Below, piece by piece: positions 1 through 7,142 of a stretch of DNA of 13,927 nucleotides. The position numbers and the translations under genes are program-made. The DNA comes from MADRE2 sp964397015 (lineage in GTDB: Bacteria > Desulfobacterota > Desulfobacteria > Desulfobacterales > Desulfobacteraceae): positions 1 to 13,927 of the forward strand of contig CAYNHL010000098.1 of NCBI GenBank assembly GCA_964397015.1, given 5' to 3'. Below the pieces are notes generated by a model that saw only the letters and a program-made list of their open reading frames with translations, had not been told where the DNA came from and did no database searches. Each line of letters starts with the position of its first letter. Positions within the stretch are counted from its first letter, which is position 1.

Positions 1-39
1 TAGATCCATCTGTTGGAACAAATATTCTGTCAAAATTAG

Positions 40-1392
40 GTGCTGGAAACCATAAAAAAGCAACTGCCGGACATCGAGGTCATTGTAATGACGGCTTTTG
101 GAGATATTGACACCGCCATCAGGTCTCTGCAGCTCGATGCCTCTGATTTCATCACCAAACCTATAAACGACCAGGCCCTTTCCCTGGCCCTTCAGCGTGC
201 AAAAGACCGGTACAGTTCCAGCCAGCAGATAAAGGATTATACAAGTCTGCTGGAAACCGGTTGGTCCAGCGCCACCCGGGCCCTGCTGAAAAATTTTTCG
301 TTTCAAAAGCAGATCATAGATGCGTCCATCAACGGTATCATCGCCTGCGGCGCAAAGGGCACCATAAAGATCATGAACGACAGCGCCGCCGCCATGCTCG
401 GGTACGACAAGACGGATATCATGGACAAAATGGCGATAGAAGAGTTGTTTTCCAGGGATGAATTCGAGAGAATCAACCGGATAATGGACAGTGACACCCA
501 TGGAGGACAGCACCGGATTGACCTGCTGGAAACCCGGCTGCAGGATTCCGGGGGAACGGACATACCGGTACAGATTTCGGCCAGTGTGCTGTTTGAAGAA
601 AAGGAAAAAAACGGTATCTTGATCTGTGTCAGGGATTTGAGGGAATTGCGGAAGATCGAGAGGAAAATGGCGGACCAGGAACAGGTTCTTCACCAGGACA
701 AAATGATGTCCCTTGGCAAGCTTGCTGCAAGCGTGGTGCATGAAATCAACAATCCGCTGTCCGGCATTCTCAATTATCTTAAACTGATGTCCAAAATGAT
801 GAAAAAGGAGCTTACGCCTGAACGGACAGAAAAATTCGGGCGCTACCTGGAAATATCCATAACCGAAATCAGCCGCTGCTCCAGGATTGTGTCAAACCTG
901 CTGACCTTTTCACGCAAATCCGCCATGACCTTTGAACCTGTCGATGTAAAAGAGCTGGTTAACCGGTGTGTGCTGTTAAGCCAGCACAAGCTCGAACTGC
1001 AGAACGTGACACTGACTTCGAAAACAGATGAAAACATGCCAAAGATTCAAGCCGATGCCGGCCAGATTCAGCAGTGCATAATCAACCTTATTTTCAATGC
1101 TCTCGATGCGATGCCTGATGGAGGGTCCGTTACGCTCCATGCCGCTCATGACACAAAAAAAGACCAGGTTCTCGTCCATGTCAAGGATACGGGAACCGGG
1201 ATCGATCCCAAAGATCTGCCCTATATTTTCGAGCCGTTTTTCACCACAAAGGATGAAGGTTATGGCGTAGGCCTGGGACTTTCGACGGTATTCGGGATCA
1301 TGGAGCGCCATGGCGGAACGATCCGGGTTGAAGAAACGTCACCTGGCGGGACGCATTTTGTGCTGGTTTTCAACCGGCTGGTGAAATCCTGA
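40..1392 (+). CDS. Receiver-PAS-histidine kinase, receiver truncated at its N-terminus
   Basis: Cytoplasmic sensor kinase of the REC-PAS-HisKA-HATPase type. Residues 1-55 are only the last two thirds of a receiver: the MTAFGD segment (Thr18) and the conserved Lys40-Pro41 are present, but the acidic pocket and phospho-acceptor Asp are missing. A PAS domain spans about 88-200. The HisKA H-box has His234 in SVVHEINNP. The ATPase has an N-box near 348-356, G1 DTGTG at 383-387 and G2 GVGLGLS at 409-415, so the kinase core looks active. There is no membrane segment. The GTG at 40 directly follows an in-frame TAG at 37-39 and lacks a clear ribosome binding site, so it is only a formal start. Bases 1-39 do not encode receiver sequence in any frame on this strand. 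The stop is 23 bases before the next kinase's ATG, suggesting an operon. A rearranged or broken gene is likely. Confidence 0.85.
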   Translation: MLETIKKQLPDIEVIVMTAFGDIDTAIRSLQLDASDFITKPINDQALSLALQRAKDRYSSSQQIKDYTSLLETGWSSATRALLKNFSFQKQIIDASINGIIACGAKGTIKIMNDSAAAMLGYDKTDIMDKMAIEELFSRDEFERINRIMDSDTHGGQHRIDLLETRLQDSGGTDIPVQISASVLFEEKEKNGILICVRDLRELRKIERKMADQEQVLHQDKMMSLGKLAASVVHEINNPLSGILNYLKLMSKMMKKELTPERTEKFGRYLEISITEISRCSRIVSNLLTFSRKSAMTFEPVDVKELVNRCVLLSQHKLELQNVTLTSKTDENMPKIQADAGQIQQCIINLIFNALDAMPDGGSVTLHAAHDTKKDQVLVHVKDTGTGIDPKDLPYIFEPFFTTKDEGYGVGLGLSTVFGIMERHGGTIRVEETSPGGTHFVLVFNRLVKS

Positions 1393-1415
1393 AAGACCAT
1401 TTGGAGGCAAGGTCC

Positions 1416-3686
1416 ATGATTTGGCTGACCCGTCTTAGAAAAAGCCTGGCATACAAGCTTATTTTTGCCGTGGGCCTGACAATGCTGGTCACGGTCCTGC
1501 TATGGGCTTTTTTCATTATACGGTACGAAAAAAACAAGGCCATGCAGGGAATTACTGCCGAGGCGGACCGGCTGAGCAATACCATTCTTCTGGGCACGCA
1601 CTATGCTATGATGCTCAATGCCAGGGACGATATCACCCATATTATACAGAATATCGCCAGGCAGGAGGAAATCGAAAACATCCGCATATTCAACAAGGCC
1701 GGCGAGATTCATTTTTCAAACATTGACCGGGAAGTGGGCAATATCACGAATATCAGGGATGAGGCCTGCTATGTCTGTCACAAGACCGAGCCTCCCCTGG
1801 AATCCCTTGAGCTGGATCAGCGGAAACGCATTCTTTACTCAGACGAAGGCTACCGCCTGATGGGTATTATCAGTCCCATTTTCAACGAGCCCGGATGCTC
1901 CGAAGCCTGTCATTTCCACCCCAAAGATACAAAGGTGCTCGGTGCCCTGGACGTGGTGGTGTCCCTGAAGCAGACCGACCGGCAGATTGCCTTTTACCAG
2001 AGAGGCCTGCTTTTTCTGGCCCTTTGTATTTTCCTGATAAGCTCTTCCATCATCGGGGTTTTTGTCTTGAGGTTCGTCAACCAGCCAATTCAAAAACTGA
2101 TCCAGGGCACAAGACAGATCAGCAAAGGCACGTACGGTCGCATAGACGGTATCCAGGACGGGGAAATCCGTCAGCTGGCAACAGCCATCAACCAGATGGC
2201 TGAACAAATAGAAATCAAGCAGGCTGTTTTAAACGAGCAGCGCCGTGAATACCAGAACCTGTTTGAGGCGGTTCCCTGCCTCATCACCGTTCAGAACAAG
2301 GAATTCAAGCTGCTTAGATACAATCGGGAATTCAAGGAACGATTCAACCCGATTCCCGGTGACCGGTGCTATCATGCATACAAAAACCGGACAACCCCCT
2401 GTGACCAGTGCCCTGTAGCCGAAACCTTCAGGGATGGTAAGCCCCATCACAGTGAACAGCAGGGCATAACAAGGCGCGGTGAGCCTTCTTACTGGACTTT
2501 GAGAACTGCTCCTATCATCAGCCGGGACGGAAAGGTCACTGCGGTGATGGAGATATCCGTTGATATTACCCAGATACGGCTCCTTGAAAAAGAGTTCAGG
2601 AAATCGGAAAAAAAATACCGGGCCATTTTCAACAACACCCCCAATCCGCTGTTCGTTCTGGAAGACAGCAGTTTGACTATAATTGACTGCAATTCCAGCG
2701 TGGAAGATGTATACGGGTATAAAAAGGAAGAGGTGGTTTCCCAATCTTTTGAAATGTTTTTTGATGACCAGATCAAAGAGGACAGTATAGACCAGATCAA
2801 GGCCTGCCGGGCCATGAACAAGGTCAGGCAGGTCGGGAAAAATGGCAGGATAATTTTCGTCGATATCCATATCTCCCCTTCTGAATATCTTGATTCCCAG
2901 GTCCTGCTGGTCAATGCTACGGATATCACCAAGCGGTTGATTGCGGAACAGCAGTTGATCCAGGCCAGCAAAATGGCCACCCTTGGTGAGATGGCCACCG
3001 GGATCGCCCATGAACTGAATCAGCCGCTGTCGGTTATAAAAAGTGCAAGCAATTATATCCTGAGAAAAACAAGGGACGGTCAGAAAATCCAGGCGGATAT
3101 CATGATGACCATGAGCGAGGAAATGGATGGACAGGTGGACCGGGCGTCAAAAATCATAAACCATATGAGGGAGTTCGGCAGAAAATCCGATGTCACCCGT
3201 GAAAAAGTACAGGTGAATGACGCATTGATCAAGGCCTTTGATATCTTCCGGCAGCAGCTCAAACTCAGGCAGATAGATGTGATACAGGAAATAGAGGAAA
3301 ATCTGCCCCGGATCATGGCGGATGAAAATCGTCTCGAACAGGTTTTCATCAACCTGCTCATCAATGCAAGAGATGCAATCGAAGATCATGCCGCTTCCCT
3401 TAACGAAGACCGGGAATGCCTGAAACAGATATTTCTGGCCACCCGGTCCGATGATGATCACGTTATGATCGAGATCGAGGATTCCGGCACAGGAGTGGAC
3501 GATTCTATCCGCGAGAAAATATTTGAGCCTTTCTTTACAACCAAGGAGGCCGGCAAAGGTACCGGTTTAGGGCTTTCCATCAGCTACGGCATTGTAAAGG
3601 ATTACGGGGGCGACATTGCCGTGACCCGGGGCAAAAAACTTTCAGGCGCGAGGTTTATAATCACTTTCCCCCGGGTCCCGGGTTAA
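1416..3686 (+). CDS. Membrane sensor histidine kinase with periplasmic c-heme motifs, HAMP and two PAS domains
   Basis: Start chosen at ATG 1416 because GGAGG at 1403-1407 lies just upstream; an in-frame TTG at 1401 would lie on that site. Residues from ATG 1416: TM1 about 13-36; periplasmic region about 37-196; TM2 about 197-219; HAMP about 220-270; PAS1 about 283-390; PAS2 about 400-510; HisKA with His532 in GIAHELNQP; HATPase with N-box near 644-652, DSGTG at 689-693 and GTGLGLS at 715-721. The periplasmic part has CYVCH (118-122), a standard covalent heme c site, and CSEACH (161-166), the rarer CxxxCH form, suggesting a redox or gas sensor. PAS1 carries CYHAYKNRTTPCDQCP (318-333), a cysteine-rich motif common in PAS domains of this phylum. 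The kinase is complete to its last strand. Its final 26 bases overlap the end of the opposite-strand permease. The likely partner is a receiver in the preceding or a nearby gene. Confidence 0.93.
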   Translation: MIWLTRLRKSLAYKLIFAVGLTMLVTVLLWAFFIIRYEKNKAMQGITAEADRLSNTILLGTHYAMMLNARDDITHIIQNIARQEEIENIRIFNKAGEIHFSNIDREVGNITNIRDEACYVCHKTEPPLESLELDQRKRILYSDEGYRLMGIISPIFNEPGCSEACHFHPKDTKVLGALDVVVSLKQTDRQIAFYQRGLLFLALCIFLISSSIIGVFVLRFVNQPIQKLIQGTRQISKGTYGRIDGIQDGEIRQLATAINQMAEQIEIKQAVLNEQRREYQNLFEAVPCLITVQNKEFKLLRYNREFKERFNPIPGDRCYHAYKNRTTPCDQCPVAETFRDGKPHHSEQQGITRRGEPSYWTLRTAPIISRDGKVTAVMEISVDITQIRLLEKEFRKSEKKYRAIFNNTPNPLFVLEDSSLTIIDCNSSVEDVYGYKKEEVVSQSFEMFFDDQIKEDSIDQIKACRAMNKVRQVGKNGRIIFVDIHISPSEYLDSQVLLVNATDITKRLIAEQQLIQASKMATLGEMATGIAHELNQPLSVIKSASNYILRKTRDGQKIQADIMMTMSEEMDGQVDRASKIINHMREFGRKSDVTREKVQVNDALIKAFDIFRQQLKLRQIDVIQEIEENLPRIMADENRLEQVFINLLINARDAIEDHAASLNEDRECLKQIFLATRSDDDHVMIEIEDSGTGVDDSIREKIFEPFFTTKEAGKGTGLGLSISYGIVKDYGGDIAVTRGKKLSGARFIITFPRVPG

Positions 3687-4452
3687 GGCCTTTGAGAATG
3701 AGGGCGGCTGCAATGGGTGTGGATGATGTGGCGCAGACATACATGGGTATCCCTGCCGCAAGCATTACCAGCATGGACCAGAACCTGTGAGTGTCGGCCC
3801 ACCGGGTCAAATCTTCCGGAAGTAAAAAGGTTATTATTCCGGCAATTAAAATTCCTGTGACAAAGGGCCGGGTAATGTCACCGAGCAGTTCACCATAGGC
3901 ATAGCGTAATCCGTGGACAAGGCGCTGCAGCAGTGACAGTGGTTTTTCAAGTGCGACCGCACCAGCAGGTGTTGCACAGCCTCACCCGCCGGCTGATGCT
4001 CCAGAGGGCGGGCTGGTTTTTGAAACAGGGTCCATGGTCTGCCTGCCGAAAAAATTCTGGGCCAAACCGGTGGATATGGCGGTTATAAACCCTGCAACAG
4101 GGCGAACGACCGTCATCACCGGATCCAGCATTGCCCATGACACTGCAATGGAATCCACACCTGATTCCGGTGTGGCGATCATGAAGGACAGCGCGGCCCC
4201 GTCATTGGCTCCCTGTTTTTTCAGGCTGGCGGCCACCGGAATTACGCCGCAGGAACACAGCGGGATGGGAATCCCGAAAAGAGCGGACAGGATAACCGGC
4301 CTGACTCGTCCTGTGCCAAGATATTTTTTAATATGATCCGGCCTGAAGAATACATTGAGAACCCCGGCCACAAAAAATCCGAACAGCATGTAAAAGGATA
4401 CATCCAGGTATATATGCCAGGATTCTGCAAGTATATCGGAAAAAAATGTCAT
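3661..4452 (-). CDS. ArsP/SO_0444-type metal permease with in-frame UGA (candidate selenoprotein), C-terminus truncated
   Basis: Polytopic inner-membrane permease of the DUF318/ArsP_1 type, a family linked to efflux of arsenicals or Cu/Zn. Conventional translation gives 156 residues (4452 to the TGA at 3982-3984). Reading through TGA in the same frame gives 263 residues with residue 157 at the TGA. The first half carries IPIPLCSCGVIPVAASL (61-77). After the TGA comes GC, a short loop, then a second half starting at about 171 that repeats the motif as IPMYVCATSSTPIAAALILKG. The frame has no other stop before 3661, so one codon splits an otherwise continuous family match. A SECIS-like hairpin follows the TGA. 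The protein ends at LNPGPGGK just where family members continue with GAALVFLLAG-type sequence, so roughly 70-90 residues are missing. Its ATG overlaps the regulator's stop (ATGA), implying coupled translation. Alternatives are a selenoprotein that lost its tail, or a pseudogene with a nonsense codon and deletion. Confidence 0.62.
3948..3984 (-). promoter_or_regulatory. Candidate bacterial SECIS element after the in-frame UGA
   Basis: On the minus strand the UGA (3984-3982) is followed, after 23 bases, by a GGUC tetraloop (3958-3955) closed by a perfect four-pair stem GUGC/GCAC (3962-3959 with 3954-3951). A G-U wobble, a U-U mismatch and a C-G pair extend it to 3965/3948. The Escherichia coli fdhF SECIS also has a GGUC loop on a short stem with an unpaired U below it, with 18 bases between UGA and loop. 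The loop sequence, spacing and unpaired U therefore fit SelB recognition. A competing hairpin, CACC-UGCU-GGUG (3971-3960), shares bases with it. The assignment is by eye with no energy calculation. Confidence 0.5.
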
Positions 4453-4826
4453 TTCTGTTTTCCTTCAGAATCGTTCTCCGGCAGATGGGCAACGTGATCC
4501 AGGCTTTGAGTGATCAGGGCCATCACATGCGCATCATCCAGGCTGTAGAAGACGATTTTGCCCTCCCGCCGGTACCGGACCACCTTTAGTGCCCTAAGGA
4601 GCCTGAGCTGGTGAGAAACGGCTGATTCGCTCTGCATGCAGACTGCGGCAATATCGCATACACAAAGCTCATTGCTGTGCAGTGCCAGAACAATTTTCAG
4701 CCGGGACGGGTCCCCCAGGGCCTTGAATATGTCTGCCATCTGGCGAATGCCGGTCAAAGGGGGCATGGCTTGGACAGATTGATTGACTTTATCTGCATGA
4801 ATACATTTTTCCTGGCATACATCCAT
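4449..4826 (-). CDS. CadC-type ArsR/SmtB metal-responsive repressor
   Basis: Winged-helix repressor of the ArsR/SmtB family, which leaves its operator when metal binds. Start chosen at ATG 4826 (125 residues) because AAGAGGTG at 4838-4831 sits four bases upstream; an earlier ATG at 4841 would add five residues and overlap that site. The protein has the CadC-like thiolate set: Cys4 and Cys8 near the N-terminus plus Cys55 and Cys57 in ELCVCD, the arrangement used for Cd/Pb/Zn in CadC. An alpha-5 site is also plausible (the DDAH segment, then HVAH). The recognition helix lies around SESAVSHQLRLL. The last bases overlap the permease start as ATGA, so regulator and transporter form one unit. The ligands point to soft divalent metals; arsenic is less likely. 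Confidence 0.93.
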   Translation of the reverse strand: MDVCQEKCIHADKVNQSVQAMPPLTGIRQMADIFKALGDPSRLKIVLALHSNELCVCDIAAVCMQSESAVSHQLRLLRALKVVRYRREGKIVFYSLDDAHVMALITQSLDHVAHLPENDSEGKQK

Positions 4827-4842
4827 TAAACACCTCTTCATT

Positions 4843-4886
4843 TGAACATGTATTCATATAATAAAACTGTATTTTTAAAGTGTCAA
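4843..4886 (-). promoter_or_regulatory. Sigma-70 promoter with overlapping ArsR/SmtB operator for the repressor-permease unit
   Basis: Minus strand: -35 TTGACA (4886-4881), 17-base spacer, -10 TATTAT (4863-4858), a near-consensus promoter. An imperfect dyad TGAATACATGTTCA (4856-4843) overlaps the -10 edge and expected transcription start near 4851. It resembles the TGAAYA/TGTTCA half-sites bound by SmtB and CadC proteins. The arrangement fits autorepression released by metal. The promoter starts just after the stop of the upstream NtrC-like gene, giving the metal unit its own control. Confidence 0.8.
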
Positions 4887-4896
4887 GGATGAATTA

Positions 4897-6282
4897 TCAG
4901 GATGTGCCGGAGATGATTCTCAGCTTGCGCCACAATGCCCCGCGGCTTATGCCCAGAAGCTCGGCGGCTTTTGATTTGTTGCCCTTTGTGATTTCAAGGG
5001 CCTTGAGGATGTGCCTGTGTTCCATGGTCTGGAGGGTGGGAAATGAATGTTCGTCAACCGGTTCATGTACCACCGGGGGTTCATCTTTTTGTCTCAGTCT
5101 TTCGGGCAGGTGGCTGACAGTTATGGTGTCGGTCTGGGACAGAATTACTGCTCTCTCGATGATATATCTAAGCTCTATGATATTACCGGGAAAAGAGTAG
5201 GAATCAAAAATATCCTGGACTGCTTTTGAAACAGCAGTGATGTTTTTATTGAACTCACGGTTGAACTGGTCGATAAAATAGCGGCACAGCATGGCAAGGT
5301 CATCCCTTCTTTCCCTTAAAGGTGGGATTTCCAGCTTGATGGCCTTGATGCGATGGTAAAGGGCTTTGAGAAAATCTTTGTTTTTGCCGGTTTCCAGAAG
5401 ATTCTGTTTTACTGCGATCATGAACCGGATGTCCATGGCGGTATCTGTGGGTTCGCTGGAAAGTTCTGTGGGTTTCTGGTCCAGAAGATGCATCATTTCC
5501 TTCTGGGTCTGCTCCGGCATGTTTTCTATGTGGTCCAGGAGGATCGTGCCTGAAAAAAAAGTATTGTCCACCGGCGCTTCATTTGTTTTTGATACTGTTC
5601 CCGCGGTTGTTTCCTCAAAAGATGACACCAGTTCGGCAAAAGAAAAGTCCCTGCTGAAGCATCCGCAGTCGAACGCGATAAACCGCTGGTTTTTCCGGTC
5701 GCTCAGGCTGTGGATGGTCCTGGCGGTCAGTTCTTTTCCTGTCCCGGTTTCACCATGGAGTATAATTGCGCAGTCCAGCTCGGAAAGCCGGGCAATGTTT
5801 TTTTTCAGCCGCTGCATCCCGGGAGTCTCGCCGATGATCTTGGGAAGAGGTCTCAGGGCATCGGTAAAAGGCGATTGTTCTTTAATGCCGGCCGAGGGCC
5901 TTATAACCATGACGTTTCCATCAGTTTGAGACTGCTTGATCAACTCCCACAGCCTTCCCATGGAGTCCTTTTCAATATAGGTGGCATCCAGGGCCTCGGT
6001 GGCCTGTCTGGTTTTCTCGCTGCCATAACCTGTCAACAGGACTGTCTTGAGATCCGGATAAATTTCTTTGAGCTTGGTAATGGTCACAAGGCCGTCCATC
6101 TCAGGCATTTTGAGATCGACAATTGCCAGGTCAATGCGGGTTTGCCTGGCAATTTCGATTGCCTTGATGCCGGATGTCGCTTTTATGGGTGTGAACCCGA
6201 GCAATGATATCCGCTGCGCAATGGAATTGAGCAGCCGCTCTTCATCATCGACAAGCAATATGTTCTTTGCAGAAGCAGTCAT
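4897..6282 (-). CDS. NtrC-like response regulator with degenerate AAA+ domain (REC-AAA+-Fis HTH)
   Basis: Response regulator of 461 residues. The receiver covers 6-118 with Asp12/Asp13 and phospho-acceptor Asp56 (IVDLKMPEMDG). The AAA+ domain spans about 148-395 with intact Walker A GETGTGKE (177-184), an arginine-finger region and PPLRER (319-324). A Fis-type helix-turn-helix is at about 421-457. Two hallmarks of a sigma-54 activator are missing: no GAFTGA motif occurs in the stretch around 215-240, and the Walker B segment reads GTILLDHIENMP, with His251 replacing the usual Glu. It may therefore bind DNA without opening sigma-54 promoters, as GAFTGA-less relatives such as TyrR and HupR do with other polymerase forms. 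The receiver ends YIEKDS in place of the usual KP, like the two receivers upstream. Its ATG overlaps the previous stop as ATGA. Confidence 0.93.
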   Translation of the reverse strand: MTASAKNILLVDDEERLLNSIAQRISLLGFTPIKATSGIKAIEIARQTRIDLAIVDLKMPEMDGLVTITKLKEIYPDLKTVLLTGYGSEKTRQATEALDATYIEKDSMGRLWELIKQSQTDGNVMVIRPSAGIKEQSPFTDALRPLPKIIGETPGMQRLKKNIARLSELDCAIILHGETGTGKELTARTIHSLSDRKNQRFIAFDCGCFSRDFSFAELVSSFEETTAGTVSKTNEAPVDNTFFSGTILLDHIENMPEQTQKEMMHLLDQKPTELSSEPTDTAMDIRFMIAVKQNLLETGKNKDFLKALYHRIKAIKLEIPPLRERRDDLAMLCRYFIDQFNREFNKNITAVSKAVQDIFDSYSFPGNIIELRYIIERAVILSQTDTITVSHLPERLRQKDEPPVVHEPVDEHSFPTLQTMEHRHILKALEITKGNKSKAAELLGISRGALWRKLRIISGTS

Positions 6283-7082
6283 TTATCTTTTTTTGTATCT
6301 TTCGATGTCATGGCCTTGTCAGGATCACCGCCTTCTGCCATTCCGGCGGCGGCCATTGTCGTTTCGAGCGTATTTAAAATTTTTCTGAAAAAGCCCCAGA
6401 AGCTTCCCATGTCCTCTTTTTCAAAATAAAAGGAATTGAGGGCCTCGGTGGCTTCTTTCAGCTTGCTGTCTCCGTGTCCTGTCAGCAGCAGCGTTTGTAT
6501 GGCCGGGTCGATTTTTTTAATCTCGGTTATCAAAACCAGCCCGTCCATGTCCGGCATCTGCTGATCGATAATAGCCAGGTGAATCCTGGTGGTCTCCAAT
6601 ATCTGGATTGCCTCTTTTCCGTTCAATGCGGTCAGGGGCTCATATCCCTTCAGGCGTATCCGGTCTGCCAGGGTTTGAAGGAATTTAGGGTTGTCGTCCA
6701 CCAGGAGGATGGTGATCTTTCCCAGGGACAGGTTGGCCAGAAAATCCCAGAACCCGGCAATGTTTTCTTTGTCAAAATAGGAGGAGTTCAGGGCCTGGGT
6801 TGCCTCCTTGAGCTTGTCATCACCGTGTCCTGTCAGCAGCAGGGTTTTGATGTCAGGTGCCAGGGCCTTGAGCTTGGTTATAACCACGAGCCCCTCCATG
6901 CCGGGCATCTGGTGATCCACTACTGCAACGTGAATGATCTCTTTTCCGGCAATTTTCAATGCGTCTTCACCATTTGTTGCGGTAAAAACGGTATATCCTT
7001 TCAACCGGGCGCGGTCCGCCATCGAGTTGAGAAATTTTTCATTATCATCTACGAGCAACAGGGTTACATTGTTGTTTTCCAT
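6279..7082 (-). CDS. Tandem-receiver protein (REC-REC), no output domain
   Basis: Two complete receivers in 267 residues: REC1 about 5-118 (Asp12/13, phospho-acceptor Asp56) and REC2 about 122-236 (Asp129/130, Asp173). The copies are offset by exactly 117 residues and share TGHGD, KLKEAT, ALNS and an F-[D/E]-K-E ending; the usual Lys-Pro is Lys-Glu in both. A charged, low-complexity tail of about 30 residues (Ala/Gly then Lys/Asp) follows, with no DNA-binding or enzymatic domain visible. An AAGAGGTG site lies six bases upstream of the ATG. The gene is translationally coupled to the NtrC-like regulator, whose receiver is of the same subtype. It may act as a phosphate sink, relay intermediate or adaptor; which of these cannot be decided from sequence. 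Confidence 0.92.
   Translation of the reverse strand: MENNNVTLLLVDDNEKFLNSMADRARLKGYTVFTATNGEDALKIAGKEIIHVAVVDHQMPGMEGLVVITKLKALAPDIKTLLLTGHGDDKLKEATQALNSSYFDKENIAGFWDFLANLSLGKITILLVDDNPKFLQTLADRIRLKGYEPLTALNGKEAIQILETTRIHLAIIDQQMPDMDGLVLITEIKKIDPAIQTLLLTGHGDSKLKEATEALNSFYFEKEDMGSFWGFFRKILNTLETTMAAAGMAEGGDPDKAMTSKDTKKDK
6430..6850. repeat. Direct duplication of receiver-coding DNA, 351-bp period
   Basis: The two receiver halves of the REC-REC gene are alike at the DNA level. A 20-base identical stretch occurs at 6472-6491 and again at 6823-6842, exactly 351 bases (117 codons) apart, within longer high-similarity flanks (about 6430-6500 and 6781-6850). A more diverged third copy of the same segment lies in the receiver of the next gene near 5985-6052. 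This indicates internal duplication. Confidence 0.8.
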
Positions 7083-7142
7083 TTGTCACCTCTTGGGTTG
7101 TCTTCTGTTAAAAGGGTATGTGTGCCGACACGTTCCTGCGGT

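Noticed and set aside
1401..1415. TTG at 1401 as start of the heme-type kinase
   Set aside because: It overlaps the GGAGG ribosome site that serves the ATG at 1416.
2229..3011. 260-codon open frame on the minus strand
   Set aside because: It lies entirely opposite the heme-type kinase gene; its translation has no recognisable domain, and the plus frame shows clear PAS and kinase motifs.
3960..3971. CACC-TGCT-GGTG hairpin as the SECIS itself
   Set aside because: The loop begins only 14 bases after the UGA, nearer than usual, and lacks GGUC; the adjacent GGUC hairpin fits better. It remains a competing fold.
3960..3984. Frameshift as the cause of the split permease
   Set aside because: Both halves are in the same frame (stops at 3661 and 3982 differ by a multiple of three), so only the TGA interrupts it.
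5366..6207. Plus-strand open frames opposite the NtrC-like regulator
   Set aside because: Antisense shadows; the minus-strand frame has receiver, Walker A and HTH motifs.
7083..7142. Possible terminator between the small membrane gene and tandem-receiver gene
   Set aside because: No stable GC-rich hairpin followed by a T-run on the minus strand was seen.
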